Shown: positions 45,856 to 56,025, numbered from the stretch's first letter. The stretch: 64,000 nt of DNA from Lyngbya sp. PCC 8106 (GCF_000169095.1 NZ_AAVU01000007.1:123977-187976); one strand, 5' to 3'. Made by a program: numbers and translations. The notes: generated by a model not told the origin, from the letters alone.

Positions 45856-48246
45856 CCCCTTGTATGAGTTTACTGTTTTAATGTTTTCGCTTGCCTTTTG
45901 AGCGATGTTTTCAAACTCATCAATTAGGTGTTTTTGCTGTTCAAGAGAAAGTTTTTTATCTTTCTGAGCTTGTTTCAAACTGTCTCGATAATTCCCCAGA
46001 TAAGCATCAAGGTTCTCAAAGAAAGTATCAATTCGTTCTTGGAAGTCTTCTTTAAGATACTCAGAAATATCCTGATTGATCTTACCAATTCTTGCTTCGA
46101 GAGAATAATTAATCTGAGCAACTAAATCATTTATAGAAACAACATAGTAATCTTCTCGGACATCAGGCTTCTTGTAAGTTTCTTCCTCTTCATAAGGGAC
46201 TATCCAAAGCCAATGCCAAAAAGAACGCTTTTCAACTGTTCGCGTACCATACCCTCCGTCTCGCAGGCGAGTTTGAGATTTCACATCAAGCTGTATCGTT
46301 GTTAAACTATCATCTGACTCTAAAGTAGGTGAGGGTAAATCCAAGTTAATCTCGAAGGTTTCATTCAAGCGCTTTTTCGCTTTTTCGATGATGGGCTTTG
46401 TTTGTTTTTCTAAAACTTTTGTCAAGTTTATTCGAGCTTGTTTAACCTCTTTTTCTGCATTTTGACGAACACTTGACATGATAAATTTCGATCTCTTTCT
46501 TGCCCAAGCAACCGCTTGTTCGGAACACTCTTGTGCTTCTTGCTCGGTCTTAAATTCAAAAACTCCTGCTGATTTGTACTCGGTCTTAGGCTTTGTTTTT
46601 GGTGAAAAAAATTTAGGAAAAAGAGCGAAGCTTCCGCCTAAATTAATTGGTGGAGCAATTCCGACTAAGGCTTTGGCTTTAAATGTATCGGGTTTTTTTA
46701 TAGCACCATCCTGTTTGTAGTCTTCCTCAATGGAGTAATCCTCTATGCTGACTTTAGCTTCTTTTTTTAGTTGAATCTGATTCAAATTGCTCTCAAGCGA
46801 TGTTATGATTGAATCAACAACTTTTAATCGATTGCAACATTTTTCAAGACTATGTAAATCGTTTTCGAGCGCACCAATTTCTAACCTCAAATCTTCCTCA
46901 CTTTTGGCGATCGCATTACTGCGAAGTATAACATCATCTCGTAATTCTAAGAGACAAGAACCAGTGAGACTAAGCGAAGACTTTATACAGCGAGGCGCCG
47001 CAGTTTCCATCAGTACATTAATTGCTTGATCAATAAAGGGTGCAAATCCTGACTTCTTCCACAATTTTAGAGCTTTTTTCTCTAGTTCTTCCGTTGTTGC
47101 ATCCTCGAGATCTTCTTCCCAGTCAATCCCAAATACTTCTTGAGCCAGTGATTTTGCTGTGACTAATTCCCTTACTTCAGCGTCGGGATTTTGTTGTAAC
47201 TCCAATAAAAATTTAGTCGCACAAAAAGCGCGAATTGCAGCGATTTCAAAGACTTGTTCTGTATCGCTAGACTTACTAAGTTCCAAGTCAGAAGCAACAA
47301 ACTTTTTAACATCTTCAGGGGTCATATCTCCTTGACGACGTTGATCAACTTTATTCACCAGAACATAAAGGTTTTCTTTTCCGAGTAAATCAATAATCGG
47401 CTGAACCTGTTTTTTAACACCTTCTGCGGCTTGGTTATTTAGCTGTGTAAAATCGAGAACAATCAACACAATAGAACTTTTTCGTAATTGATCTTCTACT
47501 ACATCACTCAGCCGAAGGTTTTCTCCCGCTTCATTGGGTCCCGGAGTATCAACAATCACTAAATTACCAAGTTTTTTGGATTGTTCACCTTCCTGAGAAT
47601 GCCAAAAAGGTGTTTCAATACGAGGAACATCTCGAAGTTTGAACAGTGGATCGCTGTTTGGATCTAAAACGCTACACAGACGAACAATATCATTAAGAAC
47701 ACTGAGGATTTTGTGAATTTCTTCTCGTCCTTTATTTTCTGGTTTTAACAGCAATGACCCCAAACTTTGAATCTTCTGTACCAAATCATTTAAGTGGGGA
47801 TATTGAGCAATTCTTTTTTGAGTTTCTTCCGAACCCAATTCGTTTATTTTTTGCTGCAAACCCTCAAGAGTGTCTTGAAAAATAGATAAAACTTCATCAT
47901 CTAGCGTGAGAATGGGTTCATTTAAGTTAGCGTTGAAAAAAATCTCTGTGGGTAGTGTCGTCATTGCAGCGTTACGACTGGGAAGCAAATCTTGACCGAT
48001 AATTGCATTGATAATTGTAGATTTACCTGCTTTCATCGGCGCAACAATTGCCATTCTTAACTCTAATTTCTCAACCTTTCGAGTCTCGTTTTCAACTTGC
48101 TTTTGAAATTCTCCGTATTTTTGACCGAAATCTTTTGAACTCAAAGTAGAATTAGCTCGACCCATTAATTTACTGACTTCTTTTAACAGCTCAATCACAT
48201 CCAGTTGCAGAGCTTGGACACTGGGTTTTAATTCCGTCCCATTCAT
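45823..48246 (-). CDS. Dynamin-like GTPase, RdcA/CrfC (YjdA) family
   Basis: A large GTPase of about 807 residues. The G1 loop is APMKAGKST (Ala for the usual first Gly), then the family block LPSRNAAMTTLPTEI. The G3 motif is DTPGPNEAG and G4 is NKVD. The shape of these motifs, the MKAGKST and DTPGPNEAG wording, matches E. coli YjdA/CrfC. A central helical bundle and coiled coil follow, with a hydrophobic Pro/Trp-rich segment (WHWLWIVPY) near residue 685 that may contact membranes. The ATG at 48246 has a GAGGA about ten bases upstream and is preferred over 48333. It is probably cotranscribed with the RdcB-like gene. Confidence 0.85.
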   Translation of the reverse strand: MNGTELKPSVQALQLDVIELLKEVSKLMGRANSTLSSKDFGQKYGEFQKQVENETRKVEKLELRMAIVAPMKAGKSTIINAIIGQDLLPSRNAAMTTLPTEIFFNANLNEPILTLDDEVLSIFQDTLEGLQQKINELGSEETQKRIAQYPHLNDLVQKIQSLGSLLLKPENKGREEIHKILSVLNDIVRLCSVLDPNSDPLFKLRDVPRIETPFWHSQEGEQSKKLGNLVIVDTPGPNEAGENLRLSDVVEDQLRKSSIVLIVLDFTQLNNQAAEGVKKQVQPIIDLLGKENLYVLVNKVDQRRQGDMTPEDVKKFVASDLELSKSSDTEQVFEIAAIRAFCATKFLLELQQNPDAEVRELVTAKSLAQEVFGIDWEEDLEDATTEELEKKALKLWKKSGFAPFIDQAINVLMETAAPRCIKSSLSLTGSCLLELRDDVILRSNAIAKSEEDLRLEIGALENDLHSLEKCCNRLKVVDSIITSLESNLNQIQLKKEAKVSIEDYSIEEDYKQDGAIKKPDTFKAKALVGIAPPINLGGSFALFPKFFSPKTKPKTEYKSAGVFEFKTEQEAQECSEQAVAWARKRSKFIMSSVRQNAEKEVKQARINLTKVLEKQTKPIIEKAKKRLNETFEINLDLPSPTLESDDSLTTIQLDVKSQTRLRDGGYGTRTVEKRSFWHWLWIVPYEEEETYKKPDVREDYYVVSINDLVAQINYSLEARIGKINQDISEYLKEDFQERIDTFFENLDAYLGNYRDSLKQAQKDKKLSLEQQKHLIDEFENIAQKASENIKTVNSYKGRNEQLMSPNK

Positions 48247-48731
48247 AACGTTAAATTCCTCGAAGGTGAATAAAGGCTTTCCCAGAAAATATTCTCTAGG
48301 CGTTGGCTCTGTTTGTAACGGGAAACTGTTCAACAGAACTTTGAAGGCTCTCTATTCAAGAATAAGCGATTAAAACTTAGATATCAACGTGGGAATTACC
48401 GAACTTTCTAAATGGTATAATTGCTAAAACATAGATGATTATCAGTAAATTTACGGAGGCTATAATTTGCATAACTTTTTTGAATAAATCATCCTAAAAA
48501 ACCATCTAAATTTAAGCCAGTTAACCTAACTAATCAGCGTTCGCCTACTCACTCTTCCCTCTACCTTTAATCAGTTTTAACTGACTTGATCTATTAGACA
48601 GGGAATTAATTCACTAGAGGAGTGATTGACTATTTATTAGTTCAAATGAATTGCTCGTTACCAAGCTGTGTTACTGTTAGGAGGATCGAAACACCTTCTT
48701 TAACTATCTTTACAGGACAGCATCAAAATCA
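48247..48731. other. 485-bp region with a decayed dynamin-tail repeat
   Basis: No intact gene is visible between the dynamin start and the desaturase. The part 48595-48660 resembles 45787-45855 (next entry). The minus-strand frame just beyond it could encode a few residues similar to the dynamin C-terminus, but it is broken by stops. The desaturase promoter must also lie here. Confidence 0.5.
48595..48660. repeat. Direct repeat copy 2 upstream of the dynamin gene
   Basis: Matches copy 1 over GACAGGGAATTAATTC, GTGATTGACTATTT and AATTGCTCGTT. On the minus strand it reads GNEQF, like the NEQLM of the dynamin tail, then a stop. This suggests a relic of a second dynamin gene's 3' end. Confidence 0.65.
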
Positions 48732-49628
48732 ATGAGACAGTATTCTCCACTCACAATTGTTCTTTATATCATCGGTCCCGTGCTGATTATCTTTAGCCAT
48801 ATCGGATCGTTACTCCTTCTAAAAACGGGCTTATCATGGGGCGCTTTTTTATGGGTGATATTGCTATATCTAATCCGTATGTTGGCCACGACAGGCATCT
48901 ACCACCGACTACTCACCCACAAAAGCTATCAGGCGCCTATTCTAGTTCTTTGGGTGGGAAGTATTATCGCAGCATCAGCAGGACAAATGGGGCCAAGTTG
49001 GTGGAAAGCACACCACATGACTCATCATCAATATGTCGAGCAAGATCTCGATCCCCATTCTCCCTATACACCCATGCAGGGGATTCGAGGATTTTTTTGG
49101 TCCCAAGGCGGTTGGCTATTATCTTCCACATTTTTTCCAGCCAAGCTACCCATTGATGTTGAGAATGATCGGTTTTTAAAATTAATTGATCGTTTGCACT
49201 TTATCCCGGTAATAGCATTGGGGGCGATTTCCTATTTTATAGGCGGTTTGGAATACTTGGGTGCATTTTTTCTCAGTACAACTCTATTGTTTCATGGCGT
49301 GCAAACGGTTAACTCCCTTGCCCATATTTTCGGTACACAACCATTTATTACAAACGATTTAAGTCGAAATAATGGGTTTGTTGCATTGATCACACTGGGA
49401 GAAGGTTGGCATAATCTCCATCATGCTTTTCAATCCTCAAGTCGGCATGGGATTACAATTCGTTCTGGACAGGTTGTTTATCTTCCCGATGTCACCTTTA
49501 GCTTCATTAAAATGCTTGAGTTCCTGAAGTTAGCATCCAAGCTAAGACTCCCGACTGAAAGCCGTTTGTTAGCCGCTTCTAAAGAGCAAGACTTTGAACA
49601 TTCAATCTCTAAAGCCTCAGCTCAATAA
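48732..49628 (+). CDS. Membrane fatty acid desaturase
   Basis: Introduces double bonds into acyl chains of membrane lipids. The three His boxes of the family are present: HRLLTH (58-63), HMTHH (95-99) and HNLHH (227-231). Four hydrophobic stretches span the membrane (VLYIIGPVLIIFSHIGSLLLL and others). This box spacing matches the delta-9 (acyl-CoA/acyl-lipid) desaturase group; the exact position is not decided by sequence. Length 298 residues. The start codon is ATG with a GGAGG-like stretch about 50 bases upstream, so the start is only moderately sure. Confidence 0.9.
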   Translation: MRQYSPLTIVLYIIGPVLIIFSHIGSLLLLKTGLSWGAFLWVILLYLIRMLATTGIYHRLLTHKSYQAPILVLWVGSIIAASAGQMGPSWWKAHHMTHHQYVEQDLDPHSPYTPMQGIRGFFWSQGGWLLSSTFFPAKLPIDVENDRFLKLIDRLHFIPVIALGAISYFIGGLEYLGAFFLSTTLLFHGVQTVNSLAHIFGTQPFITNDLSRNNGFVALITLGEGWHNLHHAFQSSSRHGITIRSGQVVYLPDVTFSFIKMLEFLKLASKLRLPTESRLLAASKEQDFEHSISKASAQ

Positions 49629-49725
49629 GTCGTTTAACACCCGTACAATAGACAGAATTTACATCCAGGAATTTCAGTTTAAAATAAAGATCAATTATAT
49701 TTTTAAATTCCTTGATGTCAAACCG

Positions 49726-51140
49726 ATGGATCAAAAAACAGTTCAACTTCCACCTCTGGCTAACCGTTGTGCGGGTGTATTATTAACAGCAGCAAGCGGC
49801 GATAGTTTGGGTTGGATGACCGAGTTTTTGCGAACACCCGATGAACTTCTACACAAATTTGGTTTAGAACATTTGAGTGAATTTCTTCCCTGGAAAAAAC
49901 AAGTCGGGGGACGTTTTCAAGGTTACGAAGATTATATCGAAGCGGGGGAATATTCCGATGATACTCAGTTAACTCTGTGTGTGGCGGCTTGTATTCGGGC
50001 GGATGGGGGTTTTGATATCGAAAGGTTTTGTCAGTCGGAGTTTCCGCTGTGGCTAGACTACGCCAGGGGTGCCGGGGGAACGGTGAAAGAAGCCGCTCGC
50101 AAAATTCAACGTCAGTCGGCGAGTTGGAATAGTAATTTTTCACTCGTCGTACAAAAAAGGGTACACTTGACTATCGAGATAGCGGTGCGAATGGGGCGGC
50201 GATGCGAATTGCTCCCCATGTGTTAGCGAATGTGGGACGATGGGAACAGATAGAGGCGGATATTTGGCGGAATTCGATTATTAGTCATGGACATCCGAGA
50301 GCAATTATCGGGGCGTTGTTGTATGGTTATGGGTTATTTCTATTATTAAATCAAGATCAGGTTCCGTCTGGGCGAGAGTTGATTGAACAGTTAGGAAATT
50401 GGGTAAAAGCGTTACAAATTCCGAAAATAGAAGGGTTACAGTCTTGGTTATTTCAGTGGAATCAACATCAAACTCAACCCTTTAATATAGTCTTTGAAAA
50501 AACTCAAGCCGAAGCAGTCGAACAGTTACGTTTAATTTGGGTAGCGTTACGGGATCATCATTCACCTAAAACCGTATTAGAACAGTTGGGTTGTTTTACT
50601 TCTGAGAGCAGATGTTCAGGTTTAGGAACCGTTTTAGCGGGAATATATTTGTTTGCTCGTCAACCCAAAAATACGCAAGATAATCTGATTTTGGCGGCTA
50701 ATTTTATTGGAAGTGATACCGATTCAATCGCGGCATTTGTAGGTGGGTTAGGCGGTGCAGTTTGGGGAATAAACGCGATTACAGAAAGTTGGCGACAGCA
50801 GGTACAAGATACTGTTTTTTTACAACGTTTAGGTGAACAATTAGCCGCCATTTCTGAAGGCAAAGCCTCTAGAATTAATATTCATCCGGGTGTTGCTAAT
50901 GTACGGTTAGGAGATTGTTTACAGCGTTCTCAACTCGTCTCGTTAATGCGGGTTGCTCATCGGTGTTTGGGAGTCGGAACTGTCGAGTCAGTCGAACAAA
51001 AAGCATTAACCACTCGGGATAAAATAGTGACTTTAGCTGAAATTGAGTTTGACTGCGGACAACGCTGTAAATTTGTTTTTCGTACTGATCAAAAGATTCC
51101 GTTTTTGTACGCGATTAAATCAGAAAATGTCATCGTTTGA
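49726..51140 (+). pseudogene. ADP-ribosylglycohydrolase family, frameshifted
   Basis: Members remove ADP-ribose from proteins or release it from small molecules. Frame 1 from ATG 49726 carries SGDSLGWMTEF and the metal motif SDDTQLTLCV. Frame 2 carries the C-terminal metal motif GSDTDSIAAFVGGLGGAVWG. Joining NSNF to the block read as FTRRTKKGTLDYRDSG needs one T: the run at 50136-50140 has five and six would restore the frame. The rest of both halves is intact. The gene is thus broken by one base, or the base is a read error. Its end overlaps the convergent Wzc-like gene by 11 bases. Confidence 0.85.
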
Positions 51141-53352
51141 CTTTCGGAGGTAACTGCGCCATGGGGGAAGATTGAGCCGGAAGTGTTCGTTGTGATGTCG
51201 CCGAATGTACCGGGATTAAATTATCCTCAATGGGTTCTTCAAACCATTCAACCTCAATATCTGCTCCATTAATAATTGCACCTAACAAACGAGGACGGTA
51301 TTTGGTGGAATCTTCATCCTCATCAATTTCGGTTAACTGCTCTGCAAATTCTCCAAGCTGACCCGAAAGCGTATAGGAAGGACGAGCCACTAAGATCATA
51401 CCATCTGTTAACGGTTCTAGGGTCAACGCATCATTATTAGCACTCAAAGAAGGAACATCAATAATCACCATATCAAAGCGATAACGAACTTCATTGAGTA
51501 AGCGTTTCATCTCGCTCGATTCTAACACGGTCGCCGCTTGTCGAACTGGCCCCGGACTAGGAATAACATACAAATTCTGCACATCAGGAACCAAACGAAT
51601 ACAATTGTTAGCATCTCCGTAATAGTGCAAAGGTTCCGTTCCACTTAAAGGTTCAGGTGCCAACTTTAATGATTCTACCCGAGACGGCGATCGCAAATCT
51701 CCTTCAATTAACAACGTTCGTTTTCCTGCTCTTGCTGTAGCAATGGCTAAATTATAAGCACAAAAGGTTTTTCCTTCCAAATCACCTGCACTCGTAATTA
51801 GCACAACCCGAGCGGGTTTGTCTCCACTTCGTTGTAAATTGCTCCGTACTTTTTCATAGTATTCTAAATAGGGAGAATGAGGTTTTAGTAATAGAGGCAT
51901 CTCCTGAAAAGATTCTTCAAAGAACATCACATTCGGTAATAAACCCAACAACGGAACCTCTCGTTCTTGCAATGCTCCTTTGATTTCTTCCCAAGTATAG
52001 AACTTGCCACTGAGCATACCCAATACAAAGATTAACACCGCTCCCCCTAAAACGCCAGCCAGTCCACCTCCGGCTAAAATCAAAGCCATACTAATTGCTT
52101 CTGGAATTTCTACATCAGATGCGTAGCCTTCTTGAGCAACTTTCAAACTACTTACCGTTTCAGCTTCTGCGGCTTGAGAGTCTACTAACTGAGCTTTCAT
52201 CTTATCGTACAAGGCTCTTTTGTAGGCGAGTTCTTGTTCAAGTCGTTGTTTTTCCAACTGTTTGTTAGGAAGGGTGCGGTAAGTTTCTCGTAAATCAACT
52301 TCAATTTTTTTGAGATTTTCTAATTGTTGTTGTAAGGTTTCTTTTTGGGTTTGTAAGGTCATCAAATTTTGAGCCAATTGTTGGCGAGCTGGATCTAGAG
52401 AAGAATCAACCCGAATTTGATTAGCTTGTCTTAAAGGAGCCGCAATTCCATCGCCTCCTAACACTTCCGATGCTCGTGCTTGTAATTGTCGTTCTGCGGC
52501 TTGTTTTTGTTTAATTAAAGTGGCGACTTGGGGATGTTCGTCTCGATAATCTTGACGTAAAAGAGCAAGCTGAGACTCAATTTGATAGAGTTGAACTCGT
52601 AACTGAGCAATAATCGGATCGGCTGTTAGGGCTTGAGAAACATAAGCTTGATCGGCATTTAATCCCAGTCTAGACTGCAAACTTTGGATTTGTGCAGTCA
52701 AAGTATCGAGTTGAATTTGTGTATCTTGCTGTTGTTTTTGATTCCCTACAATTGCTTCGGGTAAAACCCCACTTTCTATCGCCAGTAAGGTTGCACCTTC
52801 GCGTTTATCGTATTGTTCTAACGCTTTTTCAGCTTGTCTGAGTTCTTGCTCGACTGGCTCTAAACGAGTGGTGACTGTATCAATAATATCTCGCAGTTGT
52901 TGAGTATTGATCAAGCGACTTTGTTCGACCATCTCCTTCATCATTACATTAACAATTTCTACCGCTCGTTCTCGGTTTAGATCTCGATAACTGACTTGAA
53001 TAAAACTCGGCGCATCCGCTTGATTTTTAATATTTACCTTTAAATTATCTTTCAACTCTTTGGGAGTCACCGCCACCTTTTCCATAACGCTTTCAACAAC
53101 ACGAGGTTGAAGTAACATTCCCTCATTGAGTTGTTGTCCTCTTTCACGAATACTTTGACCCGTTTCTGAAAACAGGACAGGGGGATTTTGATACGTTAAA
53201 ATTCCGCTTGCTGTATAAGGGGGAGTCTCTGGCGGTTCTAAAATCATCGCCACCGCTCCCGAAACGCCTAAAGCCAGCATAAAGGTAGAAAGTCCAGCCC
53301 ATTTATACTGTTCAAAAGCGATCAGATATCGTTTAACAATCGGTAAAGTCAT
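51130..53352 (-). CDS. Polysaccharide co-polymerase with BY-kinase domain (Wzc-like)
   Basis: 740 residues that control chain length of an exported polysaccharide. Residues about 1-200 form the Wzz domain with a first membrane helix (LALGVSGAVAMIL). A long coiled coil spans about 150-400. A second membrane helix is near 420-450. A cytosolic BY-kinase-like domain starts near 510: Walker A AGDLEGKT, A' LLIEGDLRSP and B MVIIDVPSL. The usual C-terminal Tyr cluster is absent, so trans-phosphorylation is uncertain. It is followed on the same strand by the Wza-like gene upstream and forms a locus with the exosortase genes. Confidence 0.9.
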   Translation of the reverse strand: MTLPIVKRYLIAFEQYKWAGLSTFMLALGVSGAVAMILEPPETPPYTASGILTYQNPPVLFSETGQSIRERGQQLNEGMLLQPRVVESVMEKVAVTPKELKDNLKVNIKNQADAPSFIQVSYRDLNRERAVEIVNVMMKEMVEQSRLINTQQLRDIIDTVTTRLEPVEQELRQAEKALEQYDKREGATLLAIESGVLPEAIVGNQKQQQDTQIQLDTLTAQIQSLQSRLGLNADQAYVSQALTADPIIAQLRVQLYQIESQLALLRQDYRDEHPQVATLIKQKQAAERQLQARASEVLGGDGIAAPLRQANQIRVDSSLDPARQQLAQNLMTLQTQKETLQQQLENLKKIEVDLRETYRTLPNKQLEKQRLEQELAYKRALYDKMKAQLVDSQAAEAETVSSLKVAQEGYASDVEIPEAISMALILAGGGLAGVLGGAVLIFVLGMLSGKFYTWEEIKGALQEREVPLLGLLPNVMFFEESFQEMPLLLKPHSPYLEYYEKVRSNLQRSGDKPARVVLITSAGDLEGKTFCAYNLAIATARAGKRTLLIEGDLRSPSRVESLKLAPEPLSGTEPLHYYGDANNCIRLVPDVQNLYVIPSPGPVRQAATVLESSEMKRLLNEVRYRFDMVIIDVPSLSANNDALTLEPLTDGMILVARPSYTLSGQLGEFAEQLTEIDEDEDSTKYRPRLLGAIINGADIEVEWFEEPIEDNLIPVHSATSQRTLPAQSSPMAQLPPKVKR

Positions 53353-53449
53353 AAGTCAGTTTCTACTTCAAAAGGGTTAAAGTAATTCTCTCAAATATAG
53401 GTAAATAAAGACCGTTTCAAGCACCCCGACTTCAGCATTAAACCCCTCA

Positions 53450-55087
53450 TCAACGGCGATTACCGCCTCCACCATTATTATTCGGCCCAAAGAGATCCTC
53501 AGCAGCATTACTAATCTCTCTAAAAAAGAGTAGAAACCCGAGAATATCCCGAAAGGGTTGAGTAAAGCTATTGAGGAAATAACTAAGATCTGCTGAAAAA
53601 TTGCGATCAATTACAATCACATCTTCATCTTGCAATAAAATATTATCGGTTGGATTACCTTGTAACACTTCTCTACCATTGAGAGTCCGAGTAATCGCCT
53701 TTCCTTGTTGGGGATCAAACCGAATTAAAGTGATTTCATCTAACTTCGCCGTTGCTAAAGGAACATTATTCAAAATATCGACAAAGGTACTTCCATTCGG
53801 TAAAGCCACTGAACCCACAGCACCGCCCGCATTGCTGAGAATTCGCACCGTAATCTGTTGATTGACCAATGTAGAATTTGCCACTAAAGTCCGATCATAC
53901 TCTCGTTCATCCTGAAGTGACAATTGCGGTACAATCACTGAGTCACCATTCGATAAAGCGACATTGGGTAAAGCCGTCGCCTCACTCAAGGGAGAATACA
54001 GATCAACGGTGTCTTGAATAACTCGACCATCAATGGTAACGCGACAAACGACCACCGATCGCAAATCAGCCGTTAAGGTGGCGCCACCTGCTGCTAAAAT
54101 CGCCGTTGAGACTCGTCCTAACCCCGCAGGTAAGGTATAAAAACCGGGTTTGACAACCGCACCGACAATGGTAATTTCTACAGGTGTAGGTGCCGCTGCT
54201 AAACTATAAGACTCGACAATTTCGCGTTCTGGGCCTTGAGTGGGTAGGGTTTCTTGGGTGGGAACATAGATAATATCTCGGTCTTCTAAACGAATATCGG
54301 GGGGCGCTAAACCCGATAGCAATGGGGTCAACAGATCAACTTCGGCGGCGATAGTGCGACCATCGGGTAAATTCCGGCGTAGCTGAACTGAACGCAAGTC
54401 TGCATTTGAACGAGTTCCGCCTGCGGTTGACAATGCAACCACGAGTTCCGCCGTTCCCAGGGGATAAAAACCGGGTCTAGCCACTTGTCCGGTTACAGTC
54501 ACTTGGACGGGACGTTGTACCAATAGAGAGACATTAACTTGGGGATTTTTGACATACTGATTTAAGCGAGTTTGAATTTCTCGTTCAATTTCCTGTAAAA
54601 ATAATCCCTCTAGTCTGACGGTTCCAATTAACGGGATAATGGTTGTTCCCTCAGGGCCGACAATGGCATTGGGAATACTCAACTCTGCTGAACGCAAACC
54701 GTTAACAAAGATATCAATAAAGATTTGATCTCCTGGCCCTAAACGATAACGTTCAATCTGATTTTCATTTGCGCGTTCAAAATAGGAAACATCCACTGGA
54801 ATTAAATTCGGTTCCAGGGTTCGTTCGACAGGTCGGCTTCCCGGTTGCTGAAATAGTCGTAAAATTTCGGGGGTATCTTGGGGTTGTACCTGTTCCAACA
54901 GTTCGATCTTGCGATCAACAAATGCCTGCGGTAAAACACATTTATCAGGTATTTCCTGGGCTTGGGTTTGGCGAACAAAAACGAAGCTATTGATCGACCC
55001 CATCACTACGGTTAATCCTAAAGTCCAACTTCCAGCGTAAAGACTTGCTACTGAGACTGAGATTAATCGATGAATAGAATTAACCAT
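53450..55087 (-). CDS. Polysaccharide export protein (Wza-like, SLBB domains)
   Basis: 545 residues. The N-terminus has an export signal (VASLYAGSWTLGLTVVMGSI), so it reaches the outer membrane or periplasm. The polysaccharide-export domain (RYRLGPGDQIFIDIFVNG, GPEGTTIIPLIGTVRLEG) is followed by SLBB domains (VTVTGQVARPGFYPLGTAEL, ITIVGAVVKPGFYTLPAGL and a third). It would form the outer pore for the polymer whose length the next gene sets. The 97-base gap to the Wzc-like gene suggests an operon. It lies downstream of the exosortase accessory gene on the same strand. Confidence 0.92.
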   Translation of the reverse strand: MVNSIHRLISVSVASLYAGSWTLGLTVVMGSINSFVFVRQTQAQEIPDKCVLPQAFVDRKIELLEQVQPQDTPEILRLFQQPGSRPVERTLEPNLIPVDVSYFERANENQIERYRLGPGDQIFIDIFVNGLRSAELSIPNAIVGPEGTTIIPLIGTVRLEGLFLQEIEREIQTRLNQYVKNPQVNVSLLVQRPVQVTVTGQVARPGFYPLGTAELVVALSTAGGTRSNADLRSVQLRRNLPDGRTIAAEVDLLTPLLSGLAPPDIRLEDRDIIYVPTQETLPTQGPEREIVESYSLAAAPTPVEITIVGAVVKPGFYTLPAGLGRVSTAILAAGGATLTADLRSVVVCRVTIDGRVIQDTVDLYSPLSEATALPNVALSNGDSVIVPQLSLQDEREYDRTLVANSTLVNQQITVRILSNAGGAVGSVALPNGSTFVDILNNVPLATAKLDEITLIRFDPQQGKAITRTLNGREVLQGNPTDNILLQDEDVIVIDRNFSADLSYFLNSFTQPFRDILGFLLFFREISNAAEDLFGPNNNGGGGNRR

Positions 55088-55162
55088 AGGGCATTTTTAC
55101 AGTGATCACTCAACAGTCTTTGTCGAGATTAATTCTGGCTGAACTTCTGAACTTCTAAACTC

Positions 55163-55963
55163 CTAATTTTTAGTTTTTTCGCGATCGTTGATAGTGAAAG
55201 CTTCTGCGATCAGTTCAGCTTGAACGGCTTGGCTCAGAGAACGACTGAAATCCTCTACCTCTTCTATATTACCTAATGGTTCAATCGGAATTAACACATT
55301 AACTGCTATCCAAGGCGCTCGTTGCTGAGACAGTTGAGCCAAACGATCCGCTATAAACCAATGACTTGCGGCTGGACTCCCCCCATCTGGCCAAGCATAC
55401 CACTGCATAACCGCATAGGTTTGTTTTAAACGCTGTTTTTGGTACAACTCACAGAGTTGATCGGAAGGACAATCTTTCCATAATAAACTTAATAATGGAT
55501 TGACAGCCTGCGTCCAACTGCGAAAAAATTGAGTGGTAAATTTTGTTGAGGACAATCCATTTTCTGACGGTTCAATATTTAAGCGAAGACGACGATAAGA
55601 ATCAGTTTTCCACTGTTGAAATCCGTTGATATCCATCCATTCAATTTGCGGTCTATCTTTATAATACTTCTGCACCAGCATTAATAAAATAGCAGTTTGA
55701 TTATTCTGTTCGACCGTTTGAATTAACCACTCTTGACCCCGAATTTTCATCAGTTTGTGTTCTAGAGTTGTCCATCCCGCTAAATCTAATCCCTGTTTCC
55801 GAACCTGTTGGAGTTGCGCTAGGGTTTGTAATTGCGGTTGATCAGCCCAAGTCCATTTCCCGGTGAAATAACCCGGAATTGCGGCAAAGATTAACAGTAA
55901 CAACATCAACCCTAAAGCGGTAATCTTAGCCCATTGGGGCGGGAGTTTTGCTTGTACAACCAT
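55163..55963 (-). CDS. Cyanoexosortase B system-associated protein
   Basis: 266 residues with one N-terminal membrane helix (ALGLMLLLLIFAAIPGYF) and a domain of about 220 residues on the other side. The domain is weakly conserved (MDINGFQQWKTDSYRRL, WYAWPDGGSPAASHWF). Its position 62 bases after exosortase, and the general look of the EpsI-like accessory family, support the call. It may help process or export the substrate. I found no PEP-CTERM substrate in the window. Confidence 0.8.
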   Translation of the reverse strand: MVVQAKLPPQWAKITALGLMLLLLIFAAIPGYFTGKWTWADQPQLQTLAQLQQVRKQGLDLAGWTTLEHKLMKIRGQEWLIQTVEQNNQTAILLMLVQKYYKDRPQIEWMDINGFQQWKTDSYRRLRLNIEPSENGLSSTKFTTQFFRSWTQAVNPLLSLLWKDCPSDQLCELYQKQRLKQTYAVMQWYAWPDGGSPAASHWFIADRLAQLSQQRAPWIAVNVLIPIEPLGNIEEVEDFSRSLSQAVQAELIAEAFTINDREKTKN

Positions 55964-56025
55964 ACGATTATCTCTCCTCTGATTTTTGGGATAGTCTGGA
56001 GATTATTCTAAAAATTTTTAACGGT

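Noticed and set aside
46478..46720. Plus-strand open frames inside the dynamin gene
   Set aside because: Their protein composition is random and they lie fully inside a well-supported gene.
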